A stretch of 64,000 nucleotides of DNA. Origin: Molossus alvarezi (lineage: Eukaryota > Chordata > Mammalia > Chiroptera > Molossidae). The DNA lies in assembly GCA_037176705.1 (NCBI GenBank), contig CM073886.1, positions 93,364,501 through 93,428,500 of the forward strand. The letters run 5' to 3'. The position numbers were made by a program, and so were the translations under genes. Below are positions 56,100 through 64,000 of the stretch, piece after piece. The notes below the pieces were generated by a model, which ran no database searches, was not told the DNA's origin, and was given only the letters and a program-made list of their open reading frames with translations. The stretch's first letter is position 1; every line of letters begins with the position of its first letter.

Positions 56100-58149
56100 G
56101 TCTCATACAAAGTATACTAATAACAGGCATCTTTAGATAGTTCAGTTGCTTTATGGTTTACCATATATAACCTGGATTTCATTGCCCCCACCCCTACTGC
56201 CCCACCTTTGGGAAAATAAGATAAACTTGATTCAAAACCAAGTGAACCAGCCATGAAAATCTAAACTTTGTGCGGTGACTCCTGGACCGTCCAGGGGTAA
56301 CGTGCTTCGGGACCCTTCCCCCTGATGCTCACAGTCCTGAGTGCTGGTTCAATTTCACCCGCCTCAACCAGACCCCACACTCAGCTCCTTCAGGGGCCTC
56401 CACACCTCCACTCACACCCAGCATTGTATTAGCTGCATCACCTGATTTAAGAATTGGGAGCTGGGGCCAGAACCATGGAGAGGGGTTCTCCTCACTGAGG
56501 GCACAACTTTTATCTCCTGCTGGTCTCTGTCTCCCCACACCCACCCACTCCCCCTCACTTTCTTTTCCTTTCTCTCCTCCCCCTCTTATGATTATGGCAA
56601 ACTCCTCTCCTTATCTCATGCAGAGCGGATTAATAATAACGTTTCTAGCTTGAATATAGTCTTGGGTCTCACCCTCTTCCCCAACTGGCTTGCTACAGTA
56701 TTGCTTCACCCAAATATATTCAAGGCTGTCTTTAAGAGGAATTCTAGTGAATAGAATTTTCTCTACCTCATTAAAAGTACATAAGTCAGCCCCTGCTTGT
56801 AACCCAGCCCCCCGGTTTATCTGACACATAACTGTGTGCTGGGGCAATTCCCTGAACTCCTTCCTCTGATGGAGAAGTAGCCCAGGAACGCTGCTTGCCT
56901 GGCGCAGCCACAGCTGTGCAGAAAACGGCAACAGGGTGGTGCAAAGCGATGCCACCCACATGAGAAGTCTTTTTTATTTCACTGAAATGCACCACTCCCC
57001 GGTGCAAAGCTCGCCGTTTCATCACCCAGCAGGGAGCCCATGGCTGCAGGCAGACTGTTTCAGCCTGTCTCTTCCAGACTTCCAAATTTTCTCAGCTCAC
57101 AGTCAGTATTCCCGCAGCCAAGGAGTTCTTACTTGCCACAGAGAACAAATTACCAAAATATTTGTGTCTCACCCAATTCGGCAGATCACAGAGGATAAAT
57201 GGCACATTCTCTCTGAACTTGGCCTCAGGAGTATGTCCATCATTCCCAGCGATCCTGGTGCCGGAGACAGCAGGATTCATGAACCAAGGACCCAGTGCCA
57301 CCCGGGTGTCTTGACTCTGCTTATAATTTCTTTTCTCTCCCCACTTGAAAAGGGATGGCCAAGGATCTTTGTATTTTCCCCTTTTCATGTCCCTTCTGTC
57401 ACTTTCCTTAGTCCCCAACAAGGTGCACTCTCCCCAGAACTCAAATACCAGATGGTATCCCATTATTTGATGAAAACTCTCCAACCTAGAGAGAGGATAT
57501 TGACTCTGAGCGTAAGGGCCCTCGAGTTATGTGATAACTTCAATTCGTCCAAGCTGCCTACTGGGCAAAAATACACCTCATGGAATAAATTTGTGCATCA
57601 GTGACTCCTGCAAGATGTCACCCTCCTCGTCAGATAACACAAAGTCCTGAGTTCCTTACACTTCAGCGCTCAAAAGAAAAATATCATAACATCTTAGGGT
57701 TTCCCTTTCGAGCCACCGAGCCTATCACTCATGTACGTTCTCAGAACTTCTTGTTGAGAAAATCCATCTACTCTCTGACCAAGCATTTCCCTGGGTCTAT
57801 TTGCAAAAGGACATTCTAATAGTATCCTATCTGAAGACACCTGCATTTCCATGATCCCTCCCTCGTGATCTTACAGGAATCTCTCTGTCCTTTGTTTGGA
57901 AATGTTCTTATTGTGGCGTCTGGTAAGTCTCGGGCTGAAAACAGGAGATTTATGAGCTGTCCTCCAGTTCCTGTCTGCTCTCTCCTAAGGCCACAACCCC
58001 AAAAGATCACTCACTGAAACGTGTCTTGGTGTCATCTCTGAAATTCTGCTTTTTAAGAACAGTCATAACGAAACCTTGGAAATAGCACTCGAAGGTTTCA
58101 CTCCTGCCATGCCCCAGAAGGTCACATGCTCTAATTCAGCTTAAAGGGA
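56100..58149. other. Unassigned sequence, 2 kb, with a 222-codon open frame
   Basis: No repeat family is recognised across 2 kb, an unusually long clean stretch here. The plus strand has an open frame of 222 codons at 56936-57604, with overlapping minus frames of 130, 116 and 99 codons. The translations resemble no protein family I know, with no periodicity or domain motif. I do not call a gene. Confidence 0.4.
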
Positions 58150-58450
58150 CACTAATCATATTCAGCATGTGAGGAGAGAGGCTTACAGTTGGGGATGACA
58201 CCATCATTTGCATAGGATGTAAAAATGAAGGACCATTAATTTTATAGCATTAATTGAAGAGCAGAAGTGTTAGACCTCTGTAATTATCTTCAGTGAATAC
58301 ATTTCAAAGACATCTTCACAAATGAGGCTTGTGTGTGTGACTGAGCAAGGGTAGAGCTACCGAGACAACTGCAAGGCTCTGTGCTGTCCCCTTCAAGATG
58401 CATAGATTAATGAATCATTAAGTTAAAAGCTTAACTTAGATCTGAGTAGC
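58150..58450. promoter_or_regulatory. Candidate conserved non-coding element
   Basis: AT-rich, non-repetitive. It contains an exact octamer 'atttgcat' (58205-58212), 'accattaattttatagcatt' (58231) with two TAATT-type cores and 'ctgtaattatcttc' (58278). It also has 'agattaatgaatcattaag' (58405) and an inverted repeat 'aagttaa'/'ttaactt' (58421-58438) with a 4-bp loop. Confidence 0.33.
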
Positions 58451-59560
58451 TTCCCCTGTATGGAAATAAGCCGTGTGTGGATTCTGAGCTCCTAGGAGGA
58501 CATTCTGCCCAAGGGGTGTCCAGAGCTGCATGCCACATTGCAGAACCACTGCGACAGAGAAGAGGGGAAGGGGCCTGGCTGCCCCAGGACATGAGCTTGT
58601 CCCCACACAGCCTCTCAGCGCCCTGTGCTCCCATCTGTAGCACCCCACCAGAACTGGCACCCCCTCTTGCTCCTGATTGTGTCCTCATATCCTACCTACC
58701 TTCTAAATTTATCATTCTATATATTATTCCCACAGGCCAAATTCTCAGCAAAACAGCTGTGGACTCACATAGGTAAATCACACCAAACAATCACCGCAAC
58801 ATTAGCCACCTCACTGGTTTGCAACCCCAGGTCAGCATGGAAAGTAATATTTCTAAGGATTTAAATGGAAGATCAAAAAAAATTATTTGAGTGACTTCTT
58901 AGTCTCATAGCCAAAAGAAACAAAGTTGAATAAGGGGTGTAAATTTGGGGGTGGGTGGGGATGAAACAACTGGAAGCGTATTTCAGCTTCGTGATCATAA
59001 GCCACATGACACCAGGGACAAAAGCAGCGGCCACAGCCATGACGGGCCATCTTTGTTCCCCTCTGAGTCAGTGAGGGGACAGCAAGGGTGCCGGGGACAG
59101 AAGGACTGGGCCAAGGGTAGGTGCAGCTCCAGGTTTAAGAGCTCTCTGGTTTCTGGTAACTATCCTGATGTGCACGACTCATCACTTGGAAAAATACAAG
59201 CTACTTTTGAACCTCGGAGCCACAGACTCTCCCTGGTGTGTAACTTAGGGCTCCTGGGGGGAAGGGTTAGGAGACACTGGTGTAAATAAAGTGAGGCATT
59301 AGCTAATGAGGTAACATGATGCCTACACTCAGTATAAACGCTCCGGTCTCCAGGGGCTCCGCGGGAGTGACGGGATGGAGGGAATGCCAGGTACCATTGC
59401 GCGCAGGTGGAGGAGAAACTTGGGCTATATGGGCCTTTTGAGACATCTTATCCTTGGGAACATTTTCTAACATTGTGATATGCTTCTCTAGGTATAGGGG
59501 GCTCGCTCAGGATGGTGAAGTCTTCCACTAAATTCCTATATATACCTCACAGCTCAATTT
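58451..59560. other. Unassigned sequence
   Basis: I recognise no repeat or coding signal. A G-rich run lies near 58947-58960. Confidence 0.4.
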
Positions 59561-59564
59561 GTTC

Positions 59565-59930
59565 TTTATTTCAGGCTTTATTTACTCAGTTTGGTACTAT
59601 ACTCTTTTTTACTACTTTCTGGAGGCAGATTTTATATTCAGTAAACCTTACCATACATACAGTATGCAATTTGATGTGTTTAGATATATACATTCATGAA
59701 ATCAAGATACCAAACATTTCTATTACTTCCAAATGTTTCCTCGTGTCCCTTTGCAATCTCTCCCTCTCTCTACCCTTGTCCCTGGCAACCGTGGACCTAT
59801 TTTCTGTCACTGTAGGTTACTGCACATTTTCTAGAATTTTGGGTAAGTGGAATCATCCAGCATATACTCTTTTTTGGTTAGGCCTCTTTCATTCAGCTGT
59901 ATTGTATTCCTCAGCACCCCACTGGAGATA
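59565..59930 (-). mobile_element. Old LINE-1 3' UTR fragment
   Basis: The plus strand has antisense L1M 3' UTR text 'ccctggcaaccgtggaccta' (59780), 'attttgggtaagtggaatca' (59836), 'aggcctctttcattcagctg' (59880), with 'tacattcatgaaatcaagat' (59688). A 157-codon open frame here is a by-product. Confidence 0.75.
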
Positions 59931-60464
59931 TTTCCCCACTTCCACACCAGAAACAGCTTCACGCACCAAGAAGATCATGATTTGAGAAGATATATATGCT
60001 ACAGACAAAGTAAACTTTGGGTTTTGTATGTAACCTTTTTCTGAGATGCTCAAGGAACTGTACAGTCACCCCATCTTACTGGTAAATAGGAATAGGATTT
60101 TCTTTTTGGAAGATGCACTAATTCTCGTAGTTTGTTCTTGTTCTGTGATTGAAATCTCAAGGACTTAGAAGAGCCTTTTTTAAAACAGTCTATACACCTG
60201 GGTGTGGAGCATTCTGACTTCAGTTTATTATTCCATAGAGTGGTGCATCCACTTTTGGTGTGGAATGTAGACTGAGTTGATGCATCCGTGAGTGAGAATA
60301 ATTTCCTTCATGCTTTTCTAACAGGTTGTTGGAGGAACTGGAAATGCCAAGTGGAGAGAATTGGGCTATGAGGTCTCAAAGGCCCTCCATCTTTCTTGAT
60401 TCCAAGAGGCTGAACAACTCACCCAGAGGTCACTGAGAAGCCACCTAAATGCCGAAGCTTGCTT
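59931..60464. other. Unassigned sequence
   Basis: I recognise no repeat or coding signal. Confidence 0.4.
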
Positions 60465-60975
60465 AGGAGTTGCAGGTAAGACTCCTTCCATTGCAAGTGT
60501 CAGAAACTTAACAAAAAGTGATGTAAGCCAAAAACTAAAACAGAAAAGACGGATCATGGCTCAAATGGTTGAAATTATTTTGAGGGTGGACTGAATTGGA
60601 CCGAGGAGCTTAAATGTGCCTCCAGTGCCCAGGCTCACGCGCCTCTCAGCCCTGGCTTTCTCTGTGTTGCTTTTACTTTTAGGCAGCTCAATGCACGGGG
60701 TCCCCAGCAGCTCCAGGCATGCATCTGCCAGCTTAGGAGAAAGGAAATCTCTCTCCTAGTGTCCCCACCAAAGACTGGGTTTTAGTGCATCCCAGAGCAG
60801 GGGGATGGGTATGCTGATTGGTCAAAGCTGTGTTATATATTCACTCTACACTGGAGGAGGGAAGGACAGGTAGTTAGGCAACCACTAGTACTTGGGAGAG
60901 GTGGATTCTCCCCTAAATACTATTACCCAAAGAAAGGGAAATAGATGTCACACACATGACAAAAGATGCCCACTA
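60465..60975. mobile_element. Ancient dispersed mammalian repeat, class uncertain
   Basis: 'ccattgcaagtgtcagaaac' (60488), 'tccccagcagctccaggcat' (60701), 'tgccagcttaggag', 'tctcctagtgtcccc', 'tgctgattggtcaaagctgt' (60813) and 'tcacacacatgacaaaagat' match the order of a familiar old repeat. I cannot name the family; a DNA-transposon relic is possible. Confidence 0.5.
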
Positions 60976-61080
60976 TAAGACATGGTTCTCTTAAAAATAT
61001 ATAGGGGGTCTCTGAGCATTCCTCTCTGTCTACCTACTTTTTCAGTCTTGTCCTATGTCTGGACATATCTTCAGCATTAA

Positions 61081-61306
61081 AAAAAAATTATAAGCCTTGC
61101 CAGTGTAGCTCAGTTGTTGGGTGTTGACACGTGCACCAAGAGGTTGCCAGTTTGATTCCTGGTAAGGGCACATGCCAAGGTTGTGGGCCAAATTCCCAGT
61201 GGGGGCATGCAAGAGGCGGCCCATCGATGTTCTCTCTCATAAATGTTTCCATCTTTCCCTCTCCTTTCCTCTTTCTCTAAAATCAGTGTAAAAAAAAATT
61301 ATAAGC
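61081..61306 (+). mobile_element. Ves-type SINE with perfect 15-bp TSD
   Basis: The element is 61096-61291, head 'cttgccagtgtagctcagtt', body 'tgggccaaattcccagtggg', tail 'taaaatcagtgt' then A-run. 'aaaaaaattataagc' is exact at 61081-61095 and 61292-61306. Confidence 0.93.
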
Positions 61307-61849
61307 AAGATTATTACACACTTCAAAGACTAGAAAATCATGATCTCTCACTTAAGGACATCAAACATCCTATAAAATTGAGATCAATCTCAGTGGGAAT
61401 TTGGATAGCAGTGTACAGGGCACGTGGCTTCCTGAGGACTCAACTTGCCTCCCATGTGCAAAGGAAATAAATAATTCTGTACCTTCCACTGTTGGAGATG
61501 GAGGTTTGGGGCTCAATTAGATCATCAACGGAAGTCCATTCTCTAATTCTATCGTGATTTCATATGTACTGGCTGGTTGATGTAATGTATTACTCAAAAT
61601 TAAATAATCTCATTCTAATTAAAAATGAGAGCTAACCACATGTGGTAAGCGACCTTATTTGTGGTTTGAATATCTTTCATATATTAGAGAAATTTTCCAC
61701 CTAGTGAATCCTGCCATCCCCTACATTTCCCAGTTTCTTCTACAAGACTTAGAATCAAACATTCTTTTATGAGATTTAAATTTAGAAGAAAGAAATGTTG
61801 ACTAGACTCCGTGATGGGGAGAGTGGTGGAGAGATGGTCATGCTTCATA
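61307..61849. other. Unassigned sequence
   Basis: I recognise no repeat or coding signal. Confidence 0.4.
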
Positions 61850-62110
61850 AGAAGCATGTCAGAAGTGCTAGCAGAGGCACCCCGTGCCTGGCATCGGCCA
61901 AGTGAGCTACAGAACTGCTCTGGGGACAGTGGCAGGAGGCTCTAGCTGCAGCAGGCTTGTGGTCATTTGGACATTGTTTATGGTTTCATACCTCTATATC
62001 TGATCTTCTGTGAACTACTTCTATGGTTTAATATATTATACATCTGCACATATTAGCTAAAGTAGATTCTGTTGTTTGTAACCAAGAACCCCTTGACCAA
62101 TACAGAAACT
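61850..62110 (+). mobile_element. Possible LTR-type relic
   Basis: The end 'gtagattctgttgtttgtaa' (62062) followed by 'ccaagaacccc' and 'accaatacag' resembles the 3' end of a mammalian LTR. The 5' part is not recognised. Confidence 0.4.
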
Positions 62111-62784
62111 GGTCATGGGAGTGGTCTCAGGCTACACACACATAAAGAACCCTAACATGCTAATATACTGGTTCTGAGGGCAAAGAACATGTGGAGGAAG
62201 GATACCATGAAAACCATCTACACCCACCAGACCACTTGCAGAAACAATGACAATAGCAGCTATTCATCTTTCTTCCTTGCCATGTATGCATACTATCTAT
62301 TCTTTCTTTCTTCTCCTTCCCTTACATTTTTTTTTTATAGAGTGTGTGGGTCGCACAGGGTGGTGATTAACTTTATATTTTAGTTTCTGGGGCACAGACA
62401 GTCAAGATGGGACAACTTGCCCCCAGTGCCACCAGTGCCCAGGCTCACTGAATTTTAGAAGGTGAACATCCCCTGGTGACCTGAACTTGGTGCTCGACAT
62501 GGAAACTGATAAGACATTAACTTGTTCCCCTTTTGAGGAGAGTACAAGTATGTTTTTCAATTGTACAAGGAATATGCAGTTGCATGAGGTTCTTGTAATT
62601 GTAGAAGCCTTTTGTTCTTGTGATTGAAGTTGTTTAGGATTTTGGTATGAAAGAAAGTTTGCAGGGTTGTTGAGCAGCCAAAGGGTAGATGTAGTGGACG
62701 TATTTTATGCTGTGGGTCCCCTTTTACTTTTGAATATCCTTTCAGTGTTTGGGAAATCTCCCGTCTTCCCAAGATGAGGTTGGA
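62111..62784. other. Unassigned sequence
   Basis: I recognise no repeat or coding signal. Confidence 0.4.
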
Positions 62785-63175
62785 CACTTGCTTTTCCAGC
62801 CTCTTTTGCAGCTAGACATGAGTTTCCACAAATGTGACCTAGTTTCCACTAATGAGATATGCCATGTGCGGTTTCGCTTTGAAAGGGACTGTCATGAAGA
62901 AGATGATGCCTGAAGAGTATGGTCTGGCGAGGGAGGCAGGGACTCATTAGCTTTTGGAGGCAGCAGGGCCAGAGGTCCTGGCCATAGCATCCCAGGTCGT
63001 GTTGGCAGGGGCACCTATGCAGCCCTGGCACTGTTCGTATGCAAACCAGCCCAGTTTGATCCTGTGACCTCCTAGAAACTCTTTGGGCCACCACAATGTT
63101 TTTATTAAATTCCCTTTCCTGCTTCCACTAGCTATTGTGGGTTTGTTGTTTATAACTAAAGACCTTCAATGATAT
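62785..63175 (+). mobile_element. LTR-type relic
   Basis: 'ccagcctcttttgcagctag' (62796), 'cactaatgagatatgccatg' (62847), 'tattaaattccctttcctgc' (63102), 'gtgggtttgttgtttataac' (63137) follow the order of an old mammalian LTR family. Confidence 0.5.
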
Positions 63176-64000
63176 CTAGAGAAGCTTTATCTGCCTGTCA
63201 CAAAGAAGAGCACAAAGAAGGGAATGTTCCTTTTCTGCAGATGTTGGCACATCCCGGTCGTGCCTGGCTCAAAGCTCTGAATACACATCAGGTGAAGGGA
63301 AGTGGTTCAACTTAAACACTCCTTTGCACAAAGGGTATTAGCGCAGCTGCGGTTTGCTTAGAAAACTTAAGAGTGTCCCATAAAGGGAGAGCCCATCTGT
63401 TTGGGGACACTAAATCTGCCTGTAGTCCACAGGATATCACACACCCAAAGCAGACACTCTAACTGCGAAGTCTAATTCCACAGACAAATCGTGTCTGCCC
63501 TTATGGCAGCCTAGTGGGATGCACTGCTGTGTCCAGGGGGCCGTGCGCCGGATTAGTTGGTGGCTGTTATGGGTTAAGAGGTTTGCACATAGTTTTAGTA
63601 AATCTGCATTTCCTACTGGCAGTGAAAATTCTGAAACAGTTTATCCCCAAAGGAAACAGAATGTATTTTTATTTCAAAACTGAAGGCCAGACCTTTAAAG
63701 GGACGTCAAGATTTCTAGCCAAGAATATTTGATAAGCCAGAATTCTAAGCATGCTTAATGAATTTGTTACCTATCAATCATGCACAATTGTAATTTGTTT
63801 TAATTTGTGTTAAAAATAAGGACTTGGATGGGTATTAGCCAAGCTGTCCAGTCCATCGAAACTCACGTCATCCTGGGTTACTGAACTAAAAAGATGAGAA
63901 TTATCCAAAGGAGAGCTTGCTTCCTGACTATTCACACGTACAAACTATCTTTCCTTTATAGCCCATTTTAATACGAGTGCCCAACATACCCCTGCTTTGC
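63176..64000. other. Unassigned sequence to window end
   Basis: No repeat or coding signal. The part 63740-63830 is AT-rich with 'gcttaatgaatttgttacct'. Confidence 0.4.

Noticed and set aside
56936..57604. 222-codon open frame, plus strand
   Set aside because: No recognisable domain, no splice context, and overlapped by open frames on the other strand. Kept only as an observation.
8273..61306. tRNA genes suggested by A/B-box-like motifs
   Set aside because: All such motifs sit in SINE heads followed by CT-rich bodies, A-tails and target duplications. None folds as a lone tRNA by eye.

Overview
This is 64 kb of mammalian nuclear DNA, almost certainly from a bat. The main evidence is at least 17 tRNA-derived SINE copies of the Ves type known from bats. 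They have a head like 'gctggtgtggctcagtgg', a Pol III B box, a CT-rich body and an A-rich tail, and many have clear target-site duplications. The remainder is ordinary mammalian repeat debris (MIR, L2, old L1, a CR1/L3 relic, MaLR/ERV LTRs, one mariner-type MITE) in unannotated single-copy sequence. The Ves copies favour a yangochiropteran bat. That is inference, not proof.

I find no protein-coding gene, tRNA, rRNA or CRISPR array I can defend. The open frames in the window are short. They lack recognisable protein families, overlap on both strands, and often lie in repeats. The window looks intergenic or deep intronic.

Layout: 1-5 kb holds an old L1 carrying a 125-bp mariner MITE, then a CR1/L3 relic. 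A CpG-rich pocket with a TATA-like motif lies at 6.2-6.8 kb. A dense, partly nested SINE cluster lies at 8.3-9.7 kb. L1, MIR and a MaLR-type LTR split by a SINE fill 11-13.6 kb. L2-derived sequence fills 15-17.6 kb. Old L1 broken by a solo ERV LTR runs 18-20.8 kb, followed by a very clean SINE insertion at 21 kb. From 21.3 to 38 kb there is mostly single-copy DNA with MIR/L2 relics and two AT-rich, homeobox-site-rich stretches that look like candidate conserved enhancers. A young-looking truncated L1 and four SINEs lie at 38-40.5 kb, and an L1 split by an LTR at 41.8-42.8 kb. A strong G-quadruplex motif lies at 45.3 kb. Candidate regulatory sequence, MIRs and a large trinucleotide expansion inside a MIR lie at 49.7-52.3 kb. 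A second strong CpG-rich pocket lies at 53.1-53.8 kb. SINE, LTR, candidate enhancer and old repeats continue to the end.

Nothing here forms a gene system. The most interesting material is the layered transposon history, the repeat-born microsatellites, and the CpG-rich and palindrome-rich single-copy islands that may be regulatory. All family names come from recognition of remembered consensus features, not a database search, and boundaries of old repeats are approximate to tens of bases.
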